Positions 29,946-41,644 of a stretch of 64,000 bases of DNA are shown here, in pieces (the first letter of the stretch is position 1; every line of letters begins with the position of its first letter). The position numbers were made by a program, and so were the translations under genes. Source of the DNA: Sophora flavescens (taxonomy: Eukaryota > Streptophyta > Magnoliopsida > Fabales > Fabaceae); the NCBI GenBank assembly GCA_030762895.1, contig CM061065.1, positions 84,081,607-84,145,606 of the forward strand, in the 5' to 3' direction. The notes under the pieces were generated by a model. It searched no databases, was not told the origin of the DNA, and was given only the letters and a program-made list of their open reading frames with translations.

Positions 29946-31550
29946 CAACCTTTGTGGGAAAGGTATTGGGGGTTGGTAAGGTGGTGGAGGGACATACTTT
30001 GGCTCTATCTCTTCTTGTTCACTCATGTCCTCCCCACGTTCCACATCCTTTTCAACTACCCCAAGCTTATCATCCCTCAAGTATATAGCATTATAATCCT
30101 CATTGGGATTAACTTCGGGTTGTCCTGGAAACGTACCCTTAGTTCTAGAATATGTACTAGCTTATTGGGCAATCTGAGTTTCTAACATATTATTATGGAT
30201 GGCTAAGTTATCTACCTTAGATGTTAACTTTTTTATTGCCTCATTGACTGCCCTACCTTGTTGCCTAAACTCTTCATTTTGCTTTGTTTGAGTTTCAACA
30301 AAATTTTCCAAAAGCGACTCAAGTTTAGACTTTTGTACCTGAGGATACCCTGATGCGGGTTTCCTATTACCTTGGCCTTACTGGAATTTGTGGTTCAATG
30401 TGTTGTTGTAGTTCCCGTAGGAGAGATAAGGATTATTCCTCCTCACTTGGTTGTAAGGATTTGGGGGAATATAATTTGGCAACTTCAGGTTCGTGTCATA
30501 GAAATTGTGACAAGAGTTCACTTGTTCCCCCGAAGCACTGGATTCAGGAGCAATACCATGTGGGCACTCCATTATGTCATGTCCCTGCATTCCACAAATC
30601 TCACAAACAACATTAGTACCACCTATTGAACTCACATTAGCCTTTTCAAGCTTATCAAAGCGTTTATTCAATGAGTCAAATTTAGACATAATTAAATCAT
30701 TACTATTCATTTCAAACTTACACCCCGAAAGCTTTTTCGGGTTATTACCTATTTTCGAACCCCATTGGTGATAGTTGGTGGCTACATTTTCAATGATATT
30801 GAACGCTTCAGTCAGTGGTCTATTCATAAAGGCTCCACCAGCTGCGAAGTCAAGTGACACCTTTGAAGAGTAATCCAATCCGTTGTAGAAGGTATGCACT
30901 AACAACCACCTCTCGAGCCCATGATGTGGGCAAGACTCTAGCAATCCTTTGTAACGACCCCAAGCTTCAGATAAGCATTCTCCGTCCTTTTGGAAGAAGC
31001 CGGTGATCTGAGTTCGTAGGTAAGCAGTCTTGGATGGAGGGAAGAATTTTTTCAAGAATTCCTACTCCAGTTGGTCCAAAGTTGACAAAGTATTAGCGGG
31101 CACTTGCTTCAACCAAGCTTTTGCCTTTCCAGTCAGAGAGGAGGGGAATAACCTCAAGCAAATAGCATCAATCGGGGCACCTTGAATTCTTATTGCATCA
31201 GTGAACTCCAAGAATGTCTCCACATGATCAGTCGGGTCCTCCGAGGGTAATCCTCCAAATTGATGTTGCCTAATCATGCCAATTAACTGAGGCGGTATAG
31301 TGTAGTTCTCCGCCTCAATTTCTGGCCTAGCAATTCCAATTCATAAACCCCTAGCATTTGGGGCTGCGTAGTCCCTCAGTGGTTTGGTATCCGGTAGATT
31401 CGTCGTGAGTGGAATGGGAATCAACCTATCTCTCTCTCTTTGTCTTTGTAGTCTCCTACGTCTATGAAAGGTCCTTTCGATCTCGGGGTCAACTTCAATA
31501 AGATTTCCAAGACTTTGGGATCTTTGCATAAAAGAGAAAAATACCTGCAA
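29946..31550 (-). pseudogene. Athila-type gag, with in-frame stops
   Basis: All parts lie in a single minus-strand frame, interrupted by TGA (about 31341), TAG (about 31062), TAA (about 30378) and another TAA (about 30178). Features in order: a basic start (RRRRLQRQRERDR); the gag core (PTDHVETFLEFTDAIRI; LFPSSLTGKAKAWLKQVP; EAWGRYKGLLESCPHHGL); a zinc knuckle (CEICGMQGHDIMEC); an Asn/Tyr/Pro-rich segment; a second helical part; and PYQPPIPFPQRLVK, where Athila sequence ends and copia sequence begins. Four nonsense codons mean it cannot make full-length gag. Confidence 0.88.
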
Positions 31551-31641
31551 GAGAGAGATAGATACTCTAGGAAAAAAATTAATAAAAGAATGTCCAGAAA
31601 AATCAATTTAAAAATTAAATTGAAATTCAAGAAAGCATAGT

Positions 31642-31658
31642 CCCCGGCAACGGCGCCA
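31642..31658 (-). promoter_or_regulatory. Primer binding site of the minus-strand Athila
   Basis: On the minus strand this reads TGGCGCCGTTGCCGGGG, complementary to the tRNA-Asp 3' end, a few bases after the LTR. Confidence 0.9.
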
Positions 31659-31664
31659 AAAACT

Positions 31665-32981
31665 TGATAGCGTGAATCCGCAAGTGAACAGCTTCATCGT
31701 CAAGTAATAAAAAGATCAAACCCACACAGACCGTGATCTTAAATAACAATTAATTATTAAATTAATTAAACTAGACAAGAAAAAGATTTGGTTTTTGAAA
31801 TAAGATTAACTAACAAATCAAGTATTTAAAACGCAATCAAATAAAATCTGGAGATTTTCAAATTTAAAGAGATTTCCATGAATTGGGTTACCAACAAGAC
31901 TGCTCATGCTACTAAATTGACTGCCCTTCTTGTTAATTGTCGAAATTGCTTTGAAGGTGAATTTATCCTACATAAGTTAATGTTCCCTCTCGAGATACAA
32001 GAACCGTGCACAATTAAACCAACCCCTACTCTCGTGGTAATTGTATTCAAATTGGACCCATTAAGATTCGTGACAATTCAATGAACCCTCGAAGGACCGC
32101 TTCTAACTCTCATGATTTAAGTCCTAATTTCAATCCCTATAGATCCAATACCTAAGTTCACCGCTAGGTTTATCCTTAGAGTATCTATGACATGCAAATA
32201 AGTGCGCACCAAATTCACAAGTAATTCATGTAATAGGAATTAAATCGAAAGCAAAATTGAAATTAACAAGAAGCAAAATGCCAATTCATCACATAAAACG
32301 AGTCTTGGGTATAGCCCCAATTCCTAGAAATAAAAACAAATACTCACGCATTGCCATATTCATAGCAACCTTGAATAATAAAAACATAAAAATCCTAATA
32401 GAAGAGAAGAAATTGAGAAGAAGATAAATCCTAATTTTTACCTTAGGTAGCAGCCCAAGAGCTCCCTATTTTGGAGCCTAAGAGTTCTATTTATAATGTA
32501 GGGTTACTTGAATTCAAAGCTGTTACAAAATTAGATCAAATCAGCAATTAAATTTTCAGATATTGCGCGTCACGGTCATGATGCCTGTCACTGCCAGGCT
32601 GTGACAGATTCTATCTTGGAAAACTTGGCATTGGTTGGCCTGTCACGGTCGTGATGGCCATCACGGCCTGGCCGTGACAGGTTTTGACTTTAGCGTACTT
32701 TTCTTTTTAGCCTTGCTCGATCATGGTCGTGATGGCTGTCACGGCTAGGCCGTGATAGGCTCTATTTGGCTCATTTTTCTTGCTTTTCAAGCTCCGTCTT
32801 CATGCAAGCTCCATCATAACTAATCCTGAACATTTTAATCTTCAATTGCTGCACATAAACACCACAAAACCACCTTACCCGTTCCAAGAAAAAACTAACA
32901 AAAATCAAATTAAAAATGCCTAAACTACATGAAAATGCATGCAATATGATAAAGAAATATGAGGTGTAATCACACTCATCA
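31665..32981 (-). mobile_element. 5' LTR of the minus-strand Athila (1317 bp)
   Basis: On the minus strand it runs from TGATGAGTGTG to CACGCTATCA. Its U3 start matches the LTR at 2382. It carries palindrome array C and a TATA-like box (minus-strand TATAAAT at 32489-32495). It is followed on the minus strand by PBS and gag, so orientation is certain. Confidence 0.88.
32569..32757 (-). repeat. Bipartite palindrome array C
   Basis: Three pairs of TCACGGTCGTGAT/ATCACGGCCTGGCCGTGA-type palindromes start near 32570, 32643 and 32719 (about 75 bp apart). The array ends about 75 bp upstream of the TATA-like box on the minus strand. It has the same core as arrays A and B. Confidence 0.88.
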
Positions 32982-32984
32982 TAA

Positions 32985-33330
32985 CGCTAATAAAGGGATT
33001 AAGGAATGGTTAAATAAGATTGTTCTTTAATGGGACATCGGGGGTGTCTCAAATGTCCCCGGACCAGTCAAAATTTCTAATCCATATATCTATTGTCTTG
33101 AGCAAAGAGACTGGCCAAGAGTAGATATGGAAACTGTATAGTAACATGCAATTAATGACATAATTATTTAGCTGAACCTTGCCCATAATAGACAATAAAG
33201 CACCTTTCCAAGTAACTAACTTAGCCTTAATTCTATCTGCCACAGGTTGGAGATGAATTGCTTAAGGTTTACCTTTAAAAATGGGCACTCCAATGTAATT
33301 GAAAGGTAGTAGACTTCTTCTTTCCTTTTA
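32985..33330 (-). pseudogene. LINE (L1-type) reverse transcriptase fragment
   Basis: On the minus strand: NYIGVPIFKGKP, a stop, then ADRIKAKLVTWKGALLSIMG and LYSFHIYSWPVSLLKTID, ending at NFDWSGDI. This is the stretch after the RT active site in plant L1-type LINE proteins (the LGVPIF, WKG and SGRVQL region). Only about 110 codons remain, with at least one stop. The RT catalytic motif is not included. Confidence 0.8.
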
Positions 33331-34769
33331 TTAGACATGGAGCCTACATAATGCCTACACTTCTCTAACCTCAATAGCTCAATAATTTAGAGATTATTTT
33401 TAGAAATTTTAAAGAAAAGCATAATTTATTTTGTGTTTGTCTTCAAGGAATTGGGCCTTGGCCCAACCGACCGAGCGATCTTCCCCGTGTCCCGAGTTGT
33501 CTTCTTGTCCCGACCGAGAAATCCTCTTCTTAGGTTGACCCAATATAGTTGGGCCTATCCTACATTAGGCCCTTGGTCTAATTTAGGAGGGAACAGAAGG
33601 CCCCCAAGTATTGAGCTGTATTCAGTGAAGAGGCTTGATTGTGTTTTAATCGAGCTTGTTGTGTAGATCGTTTGTCCAGGGAACATGACCTTACATTTGG
33701 ACATTTCTTCTCTACTCGGGTTCTTTGTTCTTGTTATCCATTTTCCCGAGCATCAACTGGTACATACTTTTTGTAATTCCTTTGTCTTCTCGTCCGTTCA
33801 TTTTGTCGTTCCTGATATCTACCACCTTTTGCCTTTTTGTGTATTCTTGTTCAAGATATTTTTTTATTTACTGCGTGCCTTCGTCCGAGTTGTCTTCTTA
33901 ATCACTTCGGCCATCTCTCTACTTTTCCTTTTAATTCTCCGATCGCCCAAGCTTGTTTCTTCTTATTTATGGGATTTTCCTTAAGACTTGATTTCTTCAA
34001 AAAATGTTTCGACGGGGTCTCCATCTCCTATGAATATCTCGACTTGATAGTCTTCGTCTTCTTGAAGTATCCTGACTAAATATTTTGATTTTCTGGAGGG
34101 AGCTTGAACTCGACCCCTTTTCCCGAAGGAGCTCGGAAGCTCGACCTAACTTAGTTAAAGGAACTCGAGGGCTCAACCTTGGTTTATTACAAGGGCTTGC
34201 TTTAGCCCGATCCGACTTGATAGGGCAAGCTTGATTCGATTTGTTTTTCTGATCGGGTTTTGGTCGTAACTTTAGTATGGCTTTAGTGACCTTTTAACAT
34301 GATGTTTAATTTCCTGGACCGTTGTTTTCTATCGTAGATATGATTTGTGTGTTTTCCATTGCCCGGTTCCAAAGAAACCTGCATGTTTGCCTAATACATC
34401 AAGGTTTAACCGTGTTTTAACATTTCCTAAAGAAACCTTACCTTTCTGAGCTTCCTACCAACAAAGATTAAGGCTTCTTTTCTTTGAAGTGCTTTGCTCT
34501 TGAGAAAATTTGATTTTTAATTTATAGGAGTTTGCACTACCTTATTCAAAATGCATCTAGCTTCATTTTCGTTGGCCTTGTTTGAGGGCCTTTGTTTGAT
34601 AATTCTCTTGAATCATTATGCCCTAAGCACTTTGCAAATGTATTGTTTTTGCTCGACTTGATGTATACCGTCCAGCACCTTTTTTTAGCATGTCTTTTAG
34701 TGATCTCGGGGTGGGCCTTGGCTTGACCTTCTTTCAATTAAGTTTGAGGCTTTAGCTCGTTCACCTTTC

Positions 34770-35010
34770 AGTCAATTTGAGAGGAAGATTTGGTTCGACC
34801 TCTGTATTTTATTTGAGGGGGAGCTTTGGCTCGTCCACCTATCTTCACTTTATTTTTAAGAAGATTTTGCTCGACTTCTTTAGGGAATGTTGTCCGACTT
34901 CATTTTTAAGAAGGAGACTTTGCTCGACTTCTTTAGGGAGCTTTGTCCGACTTCATTTTTAAGAAGGATGCTTTGCTCGACTTCTTTATGGAGCGTTGCC
35001 CGACTTCATC
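34770..35010 (+). repeat. Minisatellite of about 50 bp (GCTCGACTTCTTTAGGGA)
   Basis: Tandem, degenerate units contain TTTGCTCGACTTCTTTAGGG and TCCGACTTCATTTTTAAGAA. About four copies; the first are the most diverged. Open reading frames across it are by-products. Confidence 0.75.
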
Positions 35011-35139
35011 ACCTTGATTTCTTTATTTTATTTTTTCGCTGCAAAGCATTTAGGGAAAGGGTCATTTCAACTTCCTCACCTTGATTTATTTCACTAGAAA
35101 GCAGTTCAGGAAAGGGTCATTTCGACTTCCTCACCTTGA

Positions 35140-35375
35140 TTTATTTCGCTGCAAAGCAATTCGGCAATTTCAACCTTAAGTATTTCGCTGTGAAACAGTT
35201 CAGGAATTTCAACCTTATATATTTCGCTGTGAAGCAGTTCTGGAATTTCAACCCAAAATATTTCACTGCGAAGAAGTTCGGGAATTTCAACCATAAGTAT
35301 TTCGCCACGAAGCAGTTTGGGAATTTCAACCTTAAGTATTTCGTCGCGAAACAGTTCAGGAATTTCAACCTTAAA
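35140..35375 (+). repeat. 39-bp minisatellite (TATTTCGCTGCGAAGCAGTT)
   Basis: About six tandem units have TATTTCGCTGCGAAGCAGTT followed by a GGGAATTTCAACCTTAAG-type half. The unit is a multiple of three, which explains the open frames on both strands. A related single copy (TTTCACTAGAAAGCAGTTCA) lies just upstream. Confidence 0.85.
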
Positions 35376-35494
35376 TATAAAGGGTCGTTGTATTGATTAA
35401 TTGAATTGAGTACAAGAGCCATGGTAGGCTTATTACATATGACCTAGGCATAAGATAAACCCTAGGCTAATGTGTGTGTGAGGGTGGGTGTGAG

Positions 35495-35958
35495 TAGGGA
35501 TGGCAAAATTACCCGCACCTGCGGGTATCCACATAAATTACCCGCAATGGGTAGTAAATGGATACCTACTAAATGGGGATGGGGATCATCGTACCCGCCC
35601 CGCGGATACCCGCATATTTATAATAAATATCTTTTATTAAATATATAATATATATTATGAGAATTTCTATCATTTTGAGATGAAATAAATTTTATTTTCT
35701 ATCTTTTTTGATACTTTTTAGTGGTTAAACACTTAATAATAAATCTTTTAAAATATATATAATATATTATATAATGTTAATATAGTATATTGTTATATTA
35801 TATTGTATAATTTTATTTTATTTCATTTTATTTTAGACTCTTAAATACTCGTGGATATCCATGGATATCCGCTACCCGCATAAATATCCATGGATATTGA
35901 TGGGGATGGATGCGGGGGAAGCACTACCCGCACCCGCCCCGCCCCGTTGCCATCCCTA
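35495..35958 (+). mobile_element. hAT-type MITE (464 bp) with an 8-bp target duplication
   Basis: The terminal inverted repeats are TAGGGATGGCAA (both ends, 12 bp perfect). An 8-bp target duplication GGTGTGAG flanks it (35487-35494, 35959-35966), diagnostic of the hAT superfamily. Subterminal regions are rich in ACCCGC/GCGGGTA and repeated GGATATCC-type phrases; the centre is very AT-rich. No coding capacity; it needs hAT transposase in trans. Confidence 0.93.
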
Positions 35959-36232
35959 GGTGTGAGTCACTAATGAGGATGAAGGTCCTCCTTTTATAGC
36001 CCTCTTAGTGGGGCTAACCTAGTTGTCTTCAAAGAATTGGGTCTTAGCCCGACTGATAGAGCAATCTTCCCCATGTCCCGAGCTGTCTTCTTGTCCCGAC
36101 CGAGATGTCCTCTTCTTAGGTTGACGTAGATGTTTTCCTCTTATCCTGATTGGTCTTCATCCTTAGTGGGTCGTTCACCCAATATAGTTGGGTATATCCT
36201 ACAATAGGCCCTTGGTCTAATTTGGGCGGGAA

Positions 36233-38640
36233 CACATTTATTCTTTCTTCTAGATTTTTTGCGTGTCCTTTTCCCTCCTTCGTACTAAAAAAAAAATCAA
36301 GCTACTTTTAAAAAAATTAAATAAAAGCCTAGTCTTATTAAAAATTTATATTACATGAAAAACTTATAATAGGTTAAAAATAGATTTTTTAATGATTAAA
36401 TAACTAAACTTTCAATTAATTATATTATAGACAAAATAAATAAATTATAATAATTATAATTAATGATTATGTAAAAACATCAGATATAAATTGTATTAAT
36501 ATTATGAAGTTTTGATTATAAAACTAAATAATAATAAATAAGCTAACCAAAGGTTTAATTGACTACTTTTTCTTAAGGTGCTTTTCGGCAAGTAGTTTTT
36601 TTCTTCACGAGATCCATCATTCTTTGGAATAGTAAAAAAACTGGCTACCAAATGCCCTCTTAAAAAAATTTCTGATATTGTTAAAAATGTTACTTTGCAA
36701 TTTTAATTCTCATATTTGGTTCATCTTTCGTAGAAATGTTAGTATTATTTTCAAAAATACACTTGAATATAGATTAATTGAAAAATAAAAAAATAAAAAA
36801 ATAAATTATTCTAAAAATTTTATAAATTTAAAATTTTATTTACCCCTAAAAGTAAAGTTTACACTTTGGAAAAAACATTAATTTAATTTTAATTACTTTC
36901 GTTTTATTTTCGCTTAAAAACATTACCCAAAAATTGGAATCACGGCTAAACCAATCGCTAGTGAAGTTCAACATCTTACAAGACACGTCATTGAAAAATA
37001 ATTTTTTTATATTTTAATCTTTATATTACCTTGCTTTAAAATAATGCAGAAGTTTCAACCGAAATACCAGCGCGCTATCGTGACTAAACCAATTATGAGT
37101 GAAGTTCAACGTCTTGATATTGATGTCACTTAAAAAAGAACTTGACTTGTTGCATATTTGAGTGTCTCAGTACCCAACTTAGGAGTTCATGAAAGGGTCG
37201 AAATATTGAGAATCCAACATCCCATTCATAAATTAAGTCTTTCAAGCATGTTTAGTCACTCCAAAACATATATAAACCACCATTAGCAATATCAGAGTAA
37301 ATGGTCATGCTAAACATGGCATCTTGACATCATTACGAACAATCATATGAGCGGTAACTACGATTTATTCATTAATCACAACAGAAGACATAAAGGACAA
37401 AATGTTTATGAAAATAATTTGAAGGTGGCAACTGAAGATAAATGTGATGTTCTAATTCTTACAAAAGAGACTAAATGTCCATTTTATTAGCTGACAGTTT
37501 TAGTCCCTCCACTTGTTTCATTCCTGAATACATTGTCAGAGTGATGATGTTTTTAGGGATGAAACTACATGTACTTTGGGAGGGGCCTTGGCTCCTGCTG
37601 TCAAAAAATTAGTTGTTAAGACGACGCTCTCGAAAAGAGTTTTCTGTACATATATAATATGTCCAAAAATTCTATCCGGATCAAAAGTTATGACCGTACG
37701 TTCAAAAATTACTAATGTAATTTTTTGATTGTTTGAGATTTCGGTTATGTCCAAAAAGTCATCAACAACACGTACCCAATGTGTGTTGGATGCGTGTTAA
37801 ACCCTAGTGTTGGTTGCAAGTGTCAAGGGATGATGATCTACTTTAGATTGCTAGATTATCATATATATTGATAGATTACTAATGTAATTAAAGTTGTGGA
37901 ACAAATAATCATGAATATTTTATATAAAACTCGATGCGTATATATACATTGAATAAACTTAAATTTTGTTACTTGGCCCCTCCTATCATATAAGTCTAGT
38001 TCCGTCAGTTTATCATTAGTGTGCCAATGTGTCCGTTAAACTCGTCCATGTGACTTGTGATGGTGCATCTAGTGTGGTACATCTGGTGTATGTGATCTGT
38101 TGCTTGTAACATGTAAGAACTAATTTGTCCCACAGTAGAAATTGTCAACGACTAAATTGGGTTACTCAAATAATAGTTTGAGACTTTATTGGATTAATGC
38201 ATAATTGTTTTTATGATCTATTATGCATGCAGAGACCGTTGTCTGAGCACCTGTATACATAACAATACACATCAACATTCTAATGATGTGTTCATGATGA
38301 AAATAGGAGGAGGGACTAAAGTGTCACTCTTTTATCATTCTTGGGGACTATTCGATGAGTTATTTTTTCTCAGGAACGAAAAATGGTACCTCAAAAATTG
38401 TTAAAGATGCCTTTATTCTAGAAAAGAAAAAGAAAGTGGGGAACTGATGGGGAATTTACTTGAGAATTTGACAAGGAAATTTGATGAAAATAATCTAATA
38501 AAAGAGGAGGGGAATTTTATTGATGGTCCTAATTAGAGTGAGACCCATGAAGGTGTTGATTCTCTAATATTGCATGGGAGCTATAAATTGTTTTCAAAGG
38601 ACAGATATGTCTTACTCTTTGAATTTTTACCTTGTCGTCG
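36233..38640. other. AT-rich non-coding stretch
   Basis: I see no gene. Most of it is AT-rich. Facing phrases AGTCCCTCC (near 37502) and GGAGGGACTAAAGTG (near 38308) might mark a decayed inverted-repeat element, but I could not define its ends. Confidence 0.5.
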
Positions 38641-38719
38641 CATGTGGAATTTATTATTCTCTCTGTATATAGGTTCGAGTACCCCTTGTAATCTATCAAT
38701 ATACTTTTGCTTATAAAAA
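38641..38719 (+). mobile_element. LINE-like 3' tail
   Basis: TATATAGGTTCGAGTACCCC, then TATCAATATACTTTTGCTTA and an A-run (about 38713-38719). Nearly the same text occurs at 17050-17117. Only the tail is present. Confidence 0.45.
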
Positions 38720-39032
38720 AAGACCTTATTTCCTTTCTCCTTCATTAATCATTAGATAATACTGCAAGCATTCACCTGATAGTAGTTCTTCTCAAGATTC
38801 TATGTATAAGTGAAAGAAAAACTTAACAAGGCAACAAAGGCACAAAGCTTGACCATATTATATGCTTGAACTCTCTCTATCACAGCCAAACCTTGTACCG
38901 TACGCGAGGAGGTCAATGAATAAAAATACTGGGATCATGGCTCATATATGTTGATATTGAGATCCATAAATCCAATATCTGAAGAAATTTAGTAGGCTAT
39001 TCAAAGTTGCACAAGAATTTAAAATGGAAAAA

Positions 39033-39993
39033 TGCTAAATGGACACAGATTTGGGATGCACATATGGTGACACCGTATAAACAGTGCCACACAGTGCGGC
39101 ACTGTAGCGGATTTTTGTTTAAATTTAAATTTTTTTTATAAATAATTTTTTTGATTAAGTATGTTTCAATATCTGGTGAATCGGGTACAAATATATGGTG
39201 AATTCGGTTCATTATCTGGTGAATGAGTTTTTTTGAGAAATAATTTTTTTGATTAAGTATGTGCAAATATATGGTGAATCCGGTATAAATATCTGGTGAA
39301 TTCAGTTCATTATCTGGTGAATAGGTTTTTTTGAGAAAAAAATTGTGGTTTAAGTATGTGTAAATATATGGTGAATCAGGTATAAATATCTGGTGAATTC
39401 AGTTAATTATCTGGTGAATGTGTTTTTTTTATAAATAAATTTTGTTGGTTAAGTATGTGTAAATATCTGGTGAATCGGGTACAAATATCTGGTGAGTTCA
39501 ATTCATTATCTGGTGAATGAGTTTTTTTGAGAAATAATTTTTTTGGTTAAATATGTGCAAATATAGGGTGAATCAGGTATAAATATCTGGTGAATTCAGT
39601 TCATTATCTGGTGAATGGGTTTTTTTAGAAATAAAGTTTGGTTAAGTATGTGCAAATATATGGTGAATCAGGTATAAATATCTGGTGAATTCAGTTCATT
39701 ATTTGGTGAATGTGTTTTTTTTAATGAATAATTTTTTTGGTTAAGTATGTGTAAATATCTGGTGAATGTGTTTTTTTGATAAATAAATTTTTTGGTTAAG
39801 TATGTGCAAATATCTGGTGAATCATGTACAAATATCTGATGAATTCAGTTCATTATCTGGTGAATGAGTTTTTTTATAAATAAAATTTTTATTTTTTAAA
39901 AAAGTCAAAAAAAATTTTAAAAAAATTTGGTGCTACAGTAGCGCTACTGTGGCGGTGTCGTATTTGTGTCGCAAAAGCTGTGTCCGTTTAGCA
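39033..39993. mobile_element. Foldback-like element 1 with minisatellite core
   Basis: The ends are inverted: left TGCTAAATGGACACAG, right reverse complement TGCTAAACGGACACAG, followed inwards on both sides by GACACCG-type and GC-rich CACTGTAGC/CTACAGTAG blocks. The interior is a minisatellite of about 98-bp units. There is no coding sequence and no confirmed target duplication. It may be a MULE-like or foldback element. Confidence 0.6.
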
Positions 39994-40850
39994 CAGCTCA
40001 AAGAGAACAGAAATGCTAGTTGAACACGGAATTCGGACATCGACACCGTATGTGCCACACTGTGCAAGACTGTAGCTGCACTGTGCTGCACTGTAGTGGG
40101 TCTTTTTTAAAAAAAAATTATAATTTTTTTAAATTAATTTTTTTGATTAAGTATGTGTAAATATCTGGTGAATCGGGTACAAATATCTGGTGAATTCAGT
40201 TCATTATCTGGTGAATGAGATTTTTTGAGAAATAATTTTTTTGATTAAGTATGTGCAAATATATGATGAATCCGGTATAAATATCTGGTGAATCCAGTTC
40301 GTTATCTGGTAAATAGGTTTTTTTGAGAAATAAATTTTTTTCTTTAAGTATGTGCAAATATATGGTGAATCAGGTATAAATATCTGGTGAATTCAGTTCA
40401 TTATCTGGTGAATGTGTTTTTTTTATAAATAAATTTTTTGGGTAAGTATGTTTAAATATCTGGTGAATGAGTTTTTTTGAGAAATAATTTTTTTTTGATT
40501 AAGTATGTGTAAATATCTGGTGAATCGGGTACAAATATCTGGTGAATTCAGTTCATTATCTGGTGAATGAGTTTTTTTGAGAAATAATTTTTTTGGTTAA
40601 GTATGTGCAAATATCTGGTGAATCAGGTATAAATATCTGGTGAATTCAGTTCATTATTTGGTGAATGTGTTTTTTTTATATAAATAAATTTTTTGGTTAG
40701 GTATATGTAAATATTTGGTGAATGAGTTTTTTGATAAATAAATTTTTTGATTAAGTATGTGCAAATATCTGGTGAATCATGTACAAATATATGGTGAATT
40801 CAGTTCATTATCTGGTGAATAGGTTTTTTTAGAAATAAAATTTTTATTTT
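39130..40850. repeat. 98-bp minisatellite with TATCTGGTGAAT sub-repeats
   Basis: Units consist of AAGTATGTGCAAATAT, GGTGAATCAGGTATAAAT, ATCTGGTGAATTCAGTTCAT, TATCTGGTGAATG and a T-run. Each unit holds three TATCTGGTGAAT-type sub-repeats. About seven units lie at 39160-39890 and again at 40140-40850, separated by the ends of the two elements. Confidence 0.9.
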
Positions 40851-40958
40851 TTAAAAAATGTCAAAATTTAAATAAAAAAAAGTGTTGCTACAGTAATACT
40901 ACAGTACGTTACTGTAGCAGTGTCGCGTAGATATCGATATTTCTGTGTCAAATTAGCA
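40014..40958. mobile_element. Foldback-like element 2 with minisatellite core
   Basis: It begins TGCTAGTTGAACACGG, 20 bp after element 1, and ends at GTGTCAAATTAGCA (reverse complement TGCTAATTTGACAC). It has the same order of parts as element 1: inverted end, GC-rich block with ACTGTAG, 98-bp repeats, CTACAGTA block, inverted end. The inverted ends are more diverged than in element 1. Confidence 0.55.
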
Positions 40959-41644
40959 TGCCTCTTAAAATGACTCGTGTAGCAATAGATAAAGTTCCAA
41001 CCTCTAACCCACCCAAAGTGGCTTTGGCAACGCTAGCATTAACATTACAATTAAGATACTGTTGCGTGTGTAATGCATAACATTAATTTATTATTAAATG
41101 AAGAAAAAATACGATCTCACACAAAACGCGCGGAAGAGAAAAAGAAATGAATTGAAAATGGGAATTTGAGTTGAGCTAATTATTCATTGAACTTATTTAA
41201 ATTGAGTTTATTTCTAAAATGAGTAAACAAAGATATACAGTTCCCTAAATTGTTTAGTGAGTTGATTTCGGTATTCATACTTAGGCATACACTACTGTAA
41301 AATATACTTTTAATATTGGGGTTTTAACACCGGTTTTCAGGAAATCGATGTGAAAAAGGAGGCGGTGACATTTTTGAAATTAAATTAAAATTTTTTAACA
41401 TCGGTTTTATATTAAACCGATGTTATAAAGTTTTTAACATCGGTTTCTAAAAACCCGATGTTGAAAATTGAACCAAAAATAAAATAAAATAAAAAATGCA
41501 TCATTTAACACATCGGTTTTGCTATAACCGATGTGGAAATGTGTATGTTTTAACAAAAACCGATGTTGAAAAACGAATAAAAAAATTATGGAAATTATAA
41601 CTTTTAACATCGGTTTTAGTAATAACCGATGTGTAAAACCTTAT

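Larger units (their letters stand above)
33443..36232 (+). mobile_element. Unclassified non-coding unit bounded by direct repeats
   Basis: A phrase of about 160-200 bp (GTCTTCTTGTCCCGACCGAG, then CCAATATAGTTGGG and TAGGCCCTTGGTCTAATTT) occurs at 33443-33605 and again, same direction, at 36028-36232; the second copy has about 60 extra bases. Between them lie non-coding text rich in CTCGACC/CGACTT, two minisatellites and a hAT MITE. It could be a LARD/TRIM-like non-autonomous LTR element or one long decayed LTR. I see no protein, PBS or clear target duplication. Confidence 0.35.

Noticed and set aside
35136..35422. Repetitive 86-93-codon ORFs on both strands
   Set aside because: By-products of a 39-bp minisatellite; no gene-like composition.
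37470..38400. A Mutator-like element suggested by AGTCCCTCC and GGAGGGACT phrases
   Set aside because: I could not define inverted ends or a 9-bp target duplication.
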